From Cymodocea nodosa (lineage: Eukaryota; Streptophyta; Magnoliopsida; Alismatales; Cymodoceaceae): a stretch of DNA of 64,000 nucleotides. Made by a program: the position numbers and the translations under genes. Shown here piece after piece: positions 1-10,843 of the stretch (positions are counted from its first letter, which is position 1; each line of letters starts with the position of its first letter). The notes beneath the pieces were generated by a model, which had not been told where the DNA came from, made no database searches, and saw only the letters and a list, made by a program, of their open reading frames with translations. Where the stretch lies: the NCBI GenBank assembly GCA_036874045.1, contig JAZBRI010000011.1, forward strand, positions 4,340,001 to 4,404,000, read 5' to 3'.

Positions 1-777
1 GATTTATTAAAGAGGTTTGGTTTAGACAATACTAAAACAAAGAATACACCAATGAGTACTATCACCAAGTTGGATAAAGATAACTCTGGAAAAACTGTAG
101 ATATAAAACAATATAGAAGTATGATTGGTTCATTACTTTATTTAACAGCTAGCCAACTAGATATTATGTTTAGTATGTGTACTTGTGCTAGATATCAATC
201 TAATCCTAAAGAATCACACCTATTTGCTGTTAAACGAATTTTTAAATATCTATTAGGAACCATCAATTTCAGATTATTTTACTTTAAACATAGTTCTTTA
301 AATTTAGTAGGTTATAATGATGCTGATTTTGCAGGATGTAAGTCTAAAAGAAAAAGCACCAGTGACACATGTCAATTATTAGGAAGTTCTTTAGTGTCAT
401 GGTTTAGCAAAAAGTAAAATTGTGTAGCATTATCTACAATTGAAGCTGAATATATAGTTGTTGCACTTTGTTGTGCTCAAATCATGTGGATCAAACAAAC
501 TTTAAAAGATTTTAATTTAGACTATGAACCAACTAAGATTTTCTATGATAGTAGTTCTACAATAAGTTTGTTTAAAAATCCTGTCTTACATTCACGAGCT
601 AAACATATAGAAGTTCGACATCATTTTCTAAGGGATAATGTTATAAAAGGAAAAATAGTATTAAATTTTGTTCCTACCACAAAACAATTAGCAGATCTAT
701 TTACAAAACCCTTAGATGAGAATACATTTTCAAAATTTCGATTAGAACTTGGTATCTGCAAGTTATTTGATGTTTAA
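1..777 (+). pseudogene. copia pol 3' end: reverse transcriptase C-terminus and RNase H
   Basis: The reading begins in the last part of the reverse transcriptase connection region (IGSLLYLTAS, LDIMF) and runs through RNase H, with the motifs NDADFAGC, KSTSDTC, ALSTIEAEY, DSSSTISL, HSRAKHIEVRHHFLRD and ADLFTKPL. RNase H removes RNA from the RNA/DNA hybrid during reverse transcription. The frame is continuous, but codon 415-417 is TAA where copia proteins have Gln in SKKQNC, as expected from CAA to TAA. The natural end is the TAA at 775-777 after LGICKLFDV. The upstream polymerase core is outside the window. The family assignment is firm; the element is dead at least at this codon. Confidence 0.93.
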
Positions 778-1854
778 ATTGTCCTGTTCATTGCATAACA
801 TTTTGGTTTGTTAAAAGGTAGTTTTAGAATTTAATTTCTTTATTATTAAAAAAAACAACAAAATATCTATTTTCGAATTACTGTATTCTGGTAGTTAAGA
901 ATTTATGAAATTCTGATTTTTATTAAAGTCAATTTATTTAAGAAAAATTCAGAAAAGATTACTTAAGGAAAGTTAATTTGATTCAATGTGAGTGCCAAGT
1001 GTATATTTGTTACTTATGTATATGCTATTATAGAGATTTTAACTGGAAAATACATAGAAAGTATGCACTATTTATTAAAGGAAAGTTATTAACATACTGT
1101 TAGAAAAATTAAGTATTGTGGTTGCCTCTAATTTAATTTACTGTATTATTTTATTTCCTTTTTGTTTGCAATTACTTGAGTAATTAAGTCCGTTGGGGGA
1201 TCTTAAACCCTAGTCACTTAAACCAACTAGTTTGGCATGTGCTGACTAAAAACTCATTTTACAAGTAATTCAGATTATATTTTAAATTTTTTTTTTTTAA
1301 CCTATTCTCACTTATCATTGAGTAACTGGTTATCTTTCCTCTAAGCAAGGGATTGTGATAACGTAAAAAGATGATATTGTGGGAGGTAATACATAAAGTA
1401 TATATATATATGAATATAACCAAAGAAAAAAAAAAGGGGCAATGTACTCAAGCTTAATTTATTTTACAGGTGTTATAACAATCCTACCATAATCTGTGCA
1501 TGTAATCTTTGTTATTTCTCCTTGTTATTATCTATTCTTTACACATAATGTACTGTATTTATTTTCTTAAGTTCGTGTACTCATTGAATTCTTTTAACTT
1601 ACCTGAAGGTATATCTCTATGAATCTTCTTTTGTAAACTGAATAAGATAAAAGTTAGAAAGTTTAAATTGTTAAATCTACTACTTATTTCTGTATTTAAT
1701 TAATATATAAAAAAAAAGACTTAAATCTATTTAAGGCTTAGTAACCAACTTAAGTTAGCTATTTGACCTGTTAATGCCAAATTTACTAAGGCTTGGGAAC
1801 CTAGTTTAAGTACGCCATAGATTCTTTACACTACATTTATGTAGGGGGAGCAAT
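778..1854. other. non-coding spacer of the SIRE-like element
   Basis: This is AT-rich spacer between RNase H and the extra ORF. It holds a TA run near 1398-1411 and several poly-A and poly-T tracts. It also has the purine-rich run TGTAGGGGGAGC near 1840. I see no coding potential or known RNA. Confidence 0.5.
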
Positions 1855-2250
1855 TTATCATATAATAATTCAACCCTTATGAACTATTATATGCTTTAAT
1901 GAAAGAATCTACATAATCTCAGGAAATTCACATTATTTAAGTATAGTTTTGAATTGTTGGTGAAATACAAGCTTTTTAGTTCTTAAGTATCCGAATTTTC
2001 TATTATTTCAGAAGGTTATATTGTCTATACTGGATAGTTATGTTTTAAACGATTAAAAGAATATTTTATTATTTCCTGAAGTACACGTGTTGAAGCCTAA
2101 ATGCATATCTTAAGTGAATGCTCGGTAAGTTATGTGGTAACTCTCTGAAATGCATCTGAGCATTGGATAGTTAGGTTTATAAGTATCTGAAAATATCTGC
2201 ACTCCTTAAGTTAGAATTATGCACGTGTTGAATTTCATTGCTTTATTATG
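1855..2250 (+). repeat. fragment of L-type gypsy LTR inside the SIRE spacer
   Basis: This stretch follows the L LTR at about 49500-49870 base for base over long runs, for example TGCTTTAATGAAAGAATCTA, CTAAGTATCCGAATT variants, GGATAGTTATGTTTTAAA and GCATTGGATAGTTAGGTTT. It lacks the TGTTTAGAATG start and the 3' part of the LTR, so it is a fragment or an old recombination product. No target-site duplication is visible. Confidence 0.65.
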
Positions 2251-2732
2251 TTTCAAGTTGAAACTCAAACAGTTATGTTTAAGTCTTCGACTTTTACGCA
2301 TATCTATCCGAGAAACTTGAACAGTTAACTTAATATTATTATATTTTTCTGAAAGACTTAAATTCTAGCAATAACTATTCTCGTTTGTCGTATAATTATG
2401 TGCTTTACTATTCACAAAACTCGAATAGTTATCATAAGTCTTTGAGTTTTCTCAATGTTCACTTAGCCTGAAGTTATTTTCTTTACACAAATAGTTACGC
2501 TAAGTATTCTGCTTTTGTCGGTTGTAAAACTCGTACAGTTATTATAAGCATTCGAGTTATTTATCAGTAACAGATCTTATATTTATGATTTCAATGATTG
2601 AATCCGTTTATAAATTTGAAGAGTTATAATTGTTTTACAAACAACCTTTTGTGTTTCTACCTTGGTAAAACCCTAGTTTTACAATCTTTACTTTCACTAA
2701 GTTCTATAGTGCATAGCGAAAATTAATCAACA
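2251..2732. other. spacer with repeated half-site motifs before the extra ORF
   Basis: AT-rich non-coding DNA with several copies of a short motif of the type AACTCGAATAGTTAT or its variants (near 2418, 2532 and 2556). It belongs to the same motif style seen in the LTRs. No ORF is convincing. Confidence 0.45.
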
Positions 2733-5227
2733 ATGTCAGGATGTGGAAGAGGACGTGGTAGAATGACAAAAGTGCAGAAAAGAGAGATGGAACTTCAGAA
2801 GATAGAAAATGAAATCAATGGTTGAAACATAGTTTAGACTAAAACAAACCGAACTTTCCACATTACAATTATGGAAACAAAATTTACAACCTAACCCTGC
2901 AATTGTTACAAGTTCTGGACATGTACCTGAAAAATCGATACAGTCTATCACTTATTATGGAAAGAAATGGGGACCAATGTTAGAAAATGCTAATAGGGAA
3001 TTAGAATCTTTGTATTCCCAACATTATTTTCCCTTGGCTGTTTTAGACGACATTCAACAATTTATTGATGAATAGAAAACTGCCATTTGGAAAATGGGCC
3101 TTCGAAGTGAAGGATAGAAAGTTTATCAATTAAAAATGGCAAAGGTAGAGAGCTTAAAACTTTATATTCCATTATTACCACCTAGGCATCATGGTGAAGG
3201 ACCATTAAGACCACAAGTGCCTTTAACAAGAGAAATTAAGAAAACTTTAGAGCCTCCTAAACAACCAGAAACACTATAGACATATAGTCGAAAAAAGAAG
3301 AAAACATTAGAATATTTTAGACTAACTGTAGGTGTACAAGGCATATTGCAGCAAAGAGAAGAATCATTGAAAAATAGAAAACTATGTTCCATTGCAAAAG
3401 CTGGACAGACTTTTGTGTTAGGAATCCCAGCAGATGTGACAAATATCGGATTACAAGCATACACTCTAAGGTTTTGTGTCACATTAGTACATAATGTTTC
3501 TTTTAATACAATGGACAATTTTTTACATCATGCTGCAAGCACACATTCCTTTCCTACGGAAAGAGAACATGTAAGAAATTTTGATGATACCTATATAGAT
3601 GATATCAATTTTGATGATATTTTGGATGACATAGACATTAAGTCTATGAATTTTGTAGATATTTCATCTGAAGAGGAATGTACAGATATTCTTCCTCTTA
3701 CTGTATCTTGAATAGAGACTTTTGATTTTTGGTATAGTTGCTTATATTACAGTTTATACATATGGTTATGTCTGTTACAGTATATAGTATATTTGTTGAT
3801 AAATGTATATAATCAACAAAATACATAGTTACAAATAGAATATCATACTGCTAATGTCTCAAATATAGAAATTTTAGAAATACAGGATGATTCTATTACA
3901 CAGACAGATATAGAACTTTCTTTCATACAAAGATAGTTGTTGTATAGATCAATTATAGACATAAATGTTGCTGATAGACAGATTAATACAGAGACTGTTG
4001 CTACTGAAATGTTTCCAAAAGATCAAACAAAGGAATTTCAGCAGATTATTGATATGACAATAACAGATATTTCAAACATTTATACTAGTTTTGATGGAAA
4101 TTTCACTAGTTCTAAAAGATCTAAAAATTTAGATGCTGTTGATACTGTTGAAACAAGTCGCAGACCAGAACATCATGATAGGAAAATACTTAATCCTGAA
4201 TAGAATTTAGATGATAATACATTATTATGGTTCAAAAATAATTCTTGTTATGAAAAATTTCAGACATATAAAACTTTTACAGTTTTATATTCAAGACCAA
4301 TTAAGTTTGAAGAGATGGCACATATACTAGAAATGTTTGAATTTCAAGGCTTGTTGACTCTACTTCCACAACAACCAGGCCATCTTATTATACTAGAACT
4401 TATAGGTTGTTTTTACTCAAACTTAACAGTAGAAGAAGGTATTCCTATTTCCAATATATAAGACTATGACATATATTTAACTCCAGATTTACTTTATCAA
4501 GTACTTGGTCTAAAAAATGGAGTTAAATTATCAAAAAGAAAACAAGTTTATTAGTTGGGATGAGACATTAAAAGTTTAGCTAAAGATCCGACTGCCAACA
4601 ATCTAATGAAATTACTAAATGATTTAAATGGCCAAGCACGTTTTATTGCAAAAATATTGCATGCTTCAATCTTTTAGAGGTTTGGTCATGGTGTAGAAGT
4701 TGGCAGATGCTGTCTTTATGCTACATATATAGGTGAACTGGTATGATATTTTTGTTTCTCACATCTTACATTTGCAGAGTAAATTATTTTATGGTGATAC
4801 GATTATGAGAATTGTGGCAAGTCAAACAGATATTACACCTTGGCCAAAGAAAAGATTAAAATCAAGATCTTTCTATGTAAAGGAACTATAGAAATACTAG
4901 GAAGCAGATGCACCTGTAATTCAACAGCAACAATAGCAACAGGATTGACACACTCAGTCACAACAGCAACAGCAACAATCAACACAATTTTCAGAACAAC
5001 AACAACATATAGGTATACATATAGATATACATACAAGTATACATACAGATACACATACAAGTATAAATACGGACGTACACACTGAATTTTTATAGCAACC
5101 ATCACAAGTTTCACATAATGATTTAGATCAAGCAGTAATTGATTAGATAAATAGAGTAAGTACAAAAATTGCAAGGCAAATTTCAGATACTCTAATCAGT
5201 GTTTTTTGAAGACAAAGAGACTTATGA
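2733..5227 (+). pseudogene. extra (env-position) ORF of the SIRE-like element, plant-transposon-protein domain
   Basis: A long degenerate reading frame starts at ATG 2733 (MSGCGRGRGRMTK) and ends near the TGA at 5225-5227, with one early frame change near 2820, another near 4735 and many stops, mostly TAG. The middle and C-terminal part (about 4290-4890) carries FEFQGLLTLLPQQPGH, CFYSNL, LTPDLLYQVLGLKNG and ITPWPKKRLKSRSF. This resembles the domain called 'putative plant transposon protein' in plant retroelements (recalled as PF20167, not searched). Its function is unknown to me. The position after pol matches the env-like ORF of SIRE elements, but I see no clear signal peptide or membrane segment. 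A homologous domain occurs in the gypsy-linked ORF at 55754-58005. The C-terminus holds a glutamine/histidine-rich tract. Confidence 0.75.
4915..5085 (+). repeat. polyglutamine tract and His-rich 12-base repeats within the extra ORF
   Basis: CAA/CAG runs encode QQQQ, broken by TAG and TGA. They are followed by imperfect repeats of the form ATACATACAAGT that read IHTSIHTDTHTS. The TG/CA-rich array looks like a minisatellite that kept a coding-compatible period. In the second SIRE copy (about 8335-8500) the Q-rich part persists but the His repeat is absent. Confidence 0.7.
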
Positions 5228-5535
5228 TTATACAAATTATGTATTGCATGATTTATTTATTGTAATTTGTTACCAAAGATTATGTAAACTGTTTACTGCA
5301 CTTAATGCTCATATGATTGTTTTTGACAGTTTATGTTTAAACAGTTATGGTTAATCCACGAAAGTTATGCATGCTTGAAAATATCTTTTTGATTAATATA
5401 TACTTAGAACGATTTTCTTCCTTACATTTAAATAGCTTAATTACTAAAGGGGGAGAAGATAGATTATTTACTTTTTTATAATGCCAAAAAGGGCGAGAAG
5501 ATAGATTATTTGACTTATTAGGTTTTGACATCATC
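5228..5535. other. 3' untranslated spacer with duplicated purine tracts
   Basis: Non-coding DNA between the extra ORF and the polypurine tract. Two near copies of a roughly 40-base unit (AAAGGGGGAGAAGAT at 5446 and AAAAAGGGCGAGAAG at 5486) precede the true tract. They look like local duplications of the priming region. Confidence 0.55.
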
Positions 5536-5549
5536 AAAAAGGGGGAGAT
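5536..5549 (+). other. polypurine tract (plus-strand primer)
   Basis: AAAAAGGGGGAGAT lies directly against the LTR start TGTTAGG. This is the classic copia arrangement that primes plus-strand DNA synthesis. Confidence 0.9.
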
Positions 5550-6790
5550 TGTTAGGAATTTTGTTTTGATGATATATGCTTTATTAAAGTTTTTAAATAA
5601 ATCTAAATAATATTCTCTAAGTATAATTGTCACGTAATTAAATGTTAACATATTATCGAAAAGTTTCATTTTTATTTCGGATAGTTAAAGTTTTCAGATA
5701 GTTAAAGTTTTCGAATAGTTAGATTTTCGATAGTTAAACATTCGGATAGTTAATGTTTCGTTTTTGTCGAATAGTTATGTTAAAATCTTGTATAGTTCAG
5801 TTATCTACACGTGTGTTTTTAATGTTTTAAGTTGTCACGTGTTTTCCATGTGCGTTCGGTAATGAAAATCAAATAGTTAGATAACTGTTCGAGTTTTTAT
5901 ACGCATGGATAGATAAGTCTTCGAGTTTTATAAACTGACTAATGAACAGATAAGTTTGCTATGTTTAGTCACGTATTTTGCAAGTGCAAAAACTCGAAGA
6001 GTTACAAATAAGTATTCGAGTTTTTATAGGACTTAAAGGATAAGTGTTCGACTAAATCGAAGAGTTAGAAGATATTCTACAAGACTCTAGGAAGATAAAG
6101 TTTCGATGAATCTATGAGTGGAGATTGTGAAAATTCAAAATGATAGTGGAGAAAGTGGAAATTCAAATATATAGTAATTTGGATTAAAGAAAAAATTAGT
6201 ACGTGGATTATGGATTATGGATTGTGGATCAAGTGGATGAACATGCTGAACGTGAAAGACAACAGAGTTCGACTACTAATAGAGAGTACGAGCTACATTA
6301 CAAAGAGAGGATCCCAATCTCAAAAACCAAGTCTGAATATTCAATCTAGATCCCTAACTGAAAAGTTAAGTTTGAATATTCATATCTAGAAAAATTCTCC
6401 AACATCAGAAGAAGTTTGAAATTCCAAGAAATTTTAGAAAAGGAGTTGCAAACACAAGAAGTTTGGAAATTCGACAATTGGAGAAGAAGAGATATAGAAG
6501 TTGAGCAAAAAGAAGGAAAGGAGCTACGCGCATAAAGATCAGGCTTTATACAATTCGAAATTAGTTTTGAATAAGAACTTCATTTTTCTATTTGAATTGT
6601 ATATCGAACTTTACTGTATCAAAACCGTCAAGAAGGGATTTGAGCTTAAAAGATATTGTAAATTCTGTCTTTAAAGTTTATAAAGAATAGAATTTCCTTT
6701 AGGAGTGTTTTGTACTCTTGTTTTATTCGTTGGTAATTTAATTACTAAAGACACAATTCACCCCCCCTCTTGTGATACAACGATCCTATA
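5550..6790 (+). repeat. 3' LTR of the SIRE-like element (1241 bp)
   Basis: It begins TGTTAGGAATTTTG and ends ACGATCCTATA, where the second copy (8866-10001) ends GATCTTACA, so the terminal CA here has decayed to TA. It includes a cluster of TTCGGATAGTTA-type repeats at 5676-5778 and G-box CACGTG sites. The 3' end carries the CAATTCACCCCCC pattern usual in copia LTRs. Confidence 0.85.
5676..5778 (+). repeat. tandem array of TTCGGATAGTTA-type motifs
   Basis: Six directly repeated near copies occur here: TTCGGATAGTTA, TTCAGATAGTTA, TTCGAATAGTTA, TTCGATAGTTA, TTCGGATAGTTA and TCGAATAGTTA. They are spaced 5 to 15 bases apart within the U3 part of the LTR. The same motif appears in other LTR families of this window, often as inverted pairs. 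Confidence 0.85.
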
Positions 6791-6898
6791 GTAACCATTA
6801 AGATTTTTAAGTATTTTGGACAAATCAATTTCAGTAAACAATAAAACTATTTTCTATTTTCTAAATCAAACAAACATAAAACATTCACAATACTGACA
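6791..6898 (-). repeat. L-type LTR fragment, minus orientation
   Basis: Reverse complement of about 50830-50955 in the plus-oriented L LTR (AACATAAAACATTCACAATAC and neighbours). It ends abruptly at an inversion junction at 6898. Confidence 0.75.
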
Positions 6899-7239
6899 AT
6901 TAGTTGTATTAACCATAACTCCACGAACTAAGTCTATTGAGTTAATTGTAACTCAACGAAGTGTTTAATTGAACACATATAAACTCCACTATAAAAATAA
7001 AAATAGTACACAATTCTTACTCAATCTTTGTGGGATCGACCTGTACTTGCACACAAATATAATATACATTATGCACTTGCAGTTAAAAATACAAATTGGA
7101 TTTAATATCTAATTTGTGTGAAAAGTTGTTTGTTTACTTCTAAAAGAATTTATTAATATAAGCATAAAAAACAAATCAAACAAGTTTTCTAGCATCGCCT
7201 AATAAACAAGTTTTTGATTTAACTTTTCACAACAATACA
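6899..7239 (+). repeat. L-type LTR 3' end, plus orientation
   Basis: Matches 51125-51415 in the same orientation, including the palindrome pair around 6930-6960 and the run TTTGTGGGATCGACCTGTAC. It continues through a primer-site-like TAGCATCGCC to the terminus CACAACAATACA at 7239. The same terminus marks the target-site-defined edge at 25314 on the other strand. Confidence 0.75.
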
Positions 7240-7993
7240 TTATGCTAACTTAACAAGTTAAACCTTTGCAGTTCACGTGACATAATAAAGCATTTAATTT
7301 CAACATGTGCATAATTCTAACTTAACGAGTTCAGATATACAACTTACAATTTTTACTCGCTAACTCAACGAGTTCTCACGTGATCTTTTTACACCTTTAA
7401 ACCTGTAACTCAATGAGTTGGCACGTGATCTTTTTACAAAAAGAACACTAACTTAACGAGTTATTACTGTGCACCTATACATGATATAAATATATGCAAA
7501 TAAAATAGATCATGCTTAATACTATAAAACCACACTTAAATCGGGTTTTTAGATCATGACACATGTCCTTAGTAAGTTTTATGATAAAAAGATATTTCGA
7601 ATACTTGCAAACCTAACTATCCGATGCTCAGACGCATTTCAGATAATTAGCATCTAACTTACTGAAAATCCACTTAAATCATGTATTAAGGTTACAACAC
7701 GTGTAGTCTAGGAAATAATGAAGTATTCTTTAAGCGCTTAAAACATAACTGTCTGGTATATAAAATGTAACTCTCCGAAATAACAGACAATTCAGATACT
7801 TAAGAATTACAAAGCTTATAACTCACCGACAGTGCAGAAATGTACTTAATTAACACTAATTCCATGAAATTATGTAGATTCTTCCATTAAAGCATATAAT
7901 AGTATAATTATAACATAATGACTTAATTCTCATATGATAAGCTAAATATTATGCAATTAACCATTAATATTATGTACTTTTTCATTTTAAACA
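7240..7993 (-). repeat. L-type LTR 5' part, minus orientation
   Basis: Reverse complement of the first 750 bases of the L LTR, ending CATTTTAAACA at 7993 (TGTTTAAAATG on the minus strand). It carries TAACTCAACGAGTT and CACGTGATC motifs. Its TG end abuts the second SIRE ORF, so it interrupts that element. Confidence 0.75.
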
Positions 7994-8592
7994 CCAATAG
8001 TGATTTACAATTATTAAATGATTTAAATGGCTAAGCTCAATTTATTGTAAAGATATTGCATGTTTTGATTTTTCAGAAGTTTGGTCATGGAGCCAAAGTT
8101 GGTAGATGTTGTCTTTATGCAACATATGCCTTGATAAATCATATACAGGTGAACTAATATGATGTCTTTATTTATCATATTCTAAATTTGCAGAGCAAAT
8201 TATTTTATAGTGATGTTATTTTAAGACTTGTGGTAAGTCAAGTAGATATTACACCTTGGCTATAGGAAAAGATAAAATCACGATCTTTCTCTACAAAAAA
8301 ATTACATAAATACTAGGAAACAAATCCACTTGAAATTTGACATTGGCAACAAGAACATTATCAAGATCAGTAACAACAGCAATATCAACAAGAAGAATAG
8401 CAATAGACACAACGTTTAGAAGAACAACATTTTACAAAAAGACATATAGAACAGATACAACAACCTCCACAAGTCCAAACTACAAACTTAGATCAAGCAA
8501 TAATTGATCAAGTAAACAGAGTCAGTATAGAAATAGCATAGAAAATTTTAAACACTCTGTGAGGTATTTTTAAATGACAAAGAGGCTTGTGA
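7994..8592 (+). pseudogene. C-terminal fragment of a second SIRE extra ORF
   Basis: From 8003 the sequence follows the 3' quarter of the ORF at 2733-5227, with the motifs LLNDLNG, FGHGAKVGRCCLYATY, IQVN, KLFYSDV and ITPW, then a Q-rich tail ending at the TGA 8590-8592. Several TAA, TAG and TGA codons interrupt it. At one site this copy keeps CAG (FQKFGHG) where the first copy has TAG, showing a CAG-to-TAG change there. The upstream part is cut off by the L LTR ending at 7993. The function of the domain is unknown. No further upstream part of this copy is in the window. Confidence 0.75.
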
Positions 8593-8851
8593 AACAAACA
8601 AATTATGTATTAAATAATATCATTAATTGTAATTTTTTGCCAAAAATATATAATTGTTGTATTTATTTCATTTATATATTGCAAGTAGTTATTATTTCAA
8701 CAATTTATATCCACATTTGATTTATGCATGTTTGAAGTTCTTTATGAATTATATACTTAGTATGTTTTCTTCCTTTCATATTATCAGTATTTTTTTATAA
8801 TGCCAAGAAGGGGGAGAAATATTATTTGACTTATTAGGTTTTGTCATCATC
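8593..8851. other. 3' untranslated spacer of second SIRE element
   Basis: Non-coding. It contains one degenerate purine tract AAGAAGGGGGAGAAAT near 8806-8821, comparable to the duplicated tracts of the first copy. Confidence 0.5.
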
Positions 8852-8865
8852 AAAAAGAGAGAGAT
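8852..8865 (+). other. degenerate polypurine tract
   Basis: AAAAAGAGAGAGAT lies immediately before an LTR start TGTTAGGAATTTTG. The G-run has been eroded by G-to-A changes relative to the copy at 5536. Confidence 0.85.
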
Positions 8866-10001
8866 TGTTAGGAATTTTGTTTTGATGATGAATATTTTAT
8901 TAAGTATATAAATAAGTCTAAGTATAACAATCACATAGTTAGGCGTTAATGAGTTTTAAAAAAGTCATAGTTATAAGTTAACATTTCTAGTTAGTCAAAG
9001 AGTTATGTTAGAAACTCGTATAATTAAGTTATCTACACGAGTATTTTTAACATTTTAAGTTTTCATGTGTTTTTCATATGTGTTCAGTAATGAAAAATCA
9101 AAGAGTTAGATAATTGTTCAAGTTTTTATTCGCATGGAAGGATAATTGTTTGAGTTTTATAAAGTGACTAATGATTAAATAAGTTTTGTTGTTTTCAATC
9201 ACGTGTTTTATAGATGGAAAAACTTGAAGAGTTATAAATAAATGTTTGAGTTTTTACAAGTCTTAAATGATAAGTGTTCAACTAAGGTAAAGACTTGGAA
9301 GATACTCTACAAATCTCCAAGAAGAAGAATTTCGATTGTTCTATGACATGAAATCGTGGAAATTCAAAAATAATAGTGGAGATACTAGAAATTCAAAAAG
9401 ATAGTGGAGATCATGGATAATTTAAATTTAAAATAGCACGTGAAATTATGAATTATGGATTAAGTGGATAAACATGTTGAACATGAAAACATAGTTCTAC
9501 TATTATAAATAAAGGGTACGAGTTACATAGAATCTCAATCCCAATCTTGACATGCATCCCTACATACATATCACTCTTTGAAAGTACCGAGAAGTCCTAA
9601 AATTCTCCAACATTAGAAACATTTTGAATCCCAAGAAAATTCAGAAAAAGAGCTACAATGAACGAAGTCTAGGAGATTTGAAGATAGGAGAAAAAGAGAT
9701 ATAGAAGCTGAGTGAAAGAAAAGAAAAATCAAAAGCTACGTGCAAAGGCTCAGGTTTGATTATACAATTCAAACAAGATTAGAATAAGGTTTTATTTCAT
9801 ATTTGAATTGTATTTTAGACTATATTGTATTAGAACTGATAAGTAGGGAATTGTGTTGAAAAATGATTGTAAATTCTTCCTTTAGTCAATAAAGATTAGA
9901 AATTATATTTGTGAGTGTCTTGTGTTCTTGTTTTATCCACTAGAAATTTTTAATTTCTAAAGACACAATTCACCCCCCTTTTGTGATACTATGATCTTAC
10001 A
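8866..10001 (+). repeat. 3' LTR of second SIRE-like element (1136 bp)
   Basis: Same family as 5550-6790, starting TGTTAGGAATTTTG and ending GATCTTACA with the CAATTCACCCCCC pattern just before the end. The TTCGGATAGTTA array of the first copy is largely missing or eroded here. Confidence 0.85.
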
Positions 10002-10843
10002 CCATGTATTTGTCTTAGAATTTGCTTCTTGTGACTGTGTTCATTGACTGCTATAAAGGTTCACCAACAACTCAAATCACTATCTCTCCTACTCCTGTAG
10101 TCTTCTACCATTAGAGTTCTCCAACATGCATCTACCTCAAACCTACACTCTAATACTAATTGTTGAGAAGAAAAAAACATTTGCTTCTCCTTCAACCACC
10201 TTACTCACCTCTATCTCTAACACTCCTTGATTGGTGTTTGTTAATTAGGGAACTATGAATAACTCTCACTCTCTCGACTAATGGTGCTTGGAAGAAGACA
10301 GAATGGAAGGAGAAGAAGAACACTCATGATTTAACATGATTCAACAACTACCTACGTCTATAGGTGCTAAAGCTCTTGTAATGCTTATTTCGACACCCTT
10401 ATACACTAATGCATAAACAATCTTATTTGTAGGCAAACTACAAACCCTAGTTACAACAATTACAAGTTTTACCCTAGTCTTTTGCTAGAAAGCAACTCAG
10501 TTTTGACATGTACTTCTAGAAGCCCCCCCTTGGTTGCACTTGCTAACTGACTCGTAAGTCAACCTCCTCAATTTTTGGCTAAAGAGCTGGTTTTCGAGTG
10601 AACACTCCTGAACACTCCTACTTAGGTCCTGACATTCCACCAATAGATAGTGGCTCCAAGTGTCTACACTTTAAAGATATTCTACACACATTGCCATAAC
10701 ACCTTTAACAATTCCCATATCTCTATGGTAATTCCCTTAAAGTTTAGAGAGTCCAAACATTCCACTACACTACATAGCAAATCAATTACACCACATGAGA
10801 TTTACTTAAAGAGCTTAAAGTTTGAGGAATCAAAGTTGAAGAT
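10002..10843. other. unclassified block, probably a remnant of a minus-strand copia element
   Basis: This block has higher GC than its neighbours and no convincing ORF. A degraded Met-tRNA primer site lies at 10147-10158 on the minus strand, followed by TGTTGAGAAG at 10161, which could be an LTR edge. The remainder (runs such as CTAGAAGCCCCCCCT near 10516) matches nothing else in the window. An origin in unique host sequence cannot be excluded. Confidence 0.4.
10147..10158 (-). other. degraded Met-tRNA primer binding site
   Basis: The minus strand reads TAGTATTAGAGT against the copia consensus TGGTATCAGAGC. All three differences are transitions. An LTR-like TG edge (TGTTGAG) follows on the plus strand. 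Confidence 0.5.

Larger units (their letters stand above)
1..6790 (+). mobile_element. SIRE/Maximus-like Ty1-copia element, 3' part
   Basis: The order RNase H, long spacer, extra ORF, AAAAAGGGGGAGAT polypurine tract and LTR beginning TGTTAGGAATTTTG is that of SIRE/Maximus copia elements, which carry an additional env-position ORF after pol. The 5' part lies outside the window. The element ends at 6790, where L-type gypsy LTR sequence in minus orientation begins, so it probably inserted into such an LTR. The left target-site copy is outside the window and cannot be checked. Confidence 0.8.

Noticed and set aside
5009..5075. CRISPR-like repeat array
   Set aside because: Imperfect 12-base repeats without spacers inside a plant retroelement ORF.
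4833..5174. Minus-strand ORF with YLYVYLYVYLYV repeat
   Set aside because: Shadow of the ATACATACAAGT minisatellite and the polyglutamine tract on the plus strand.
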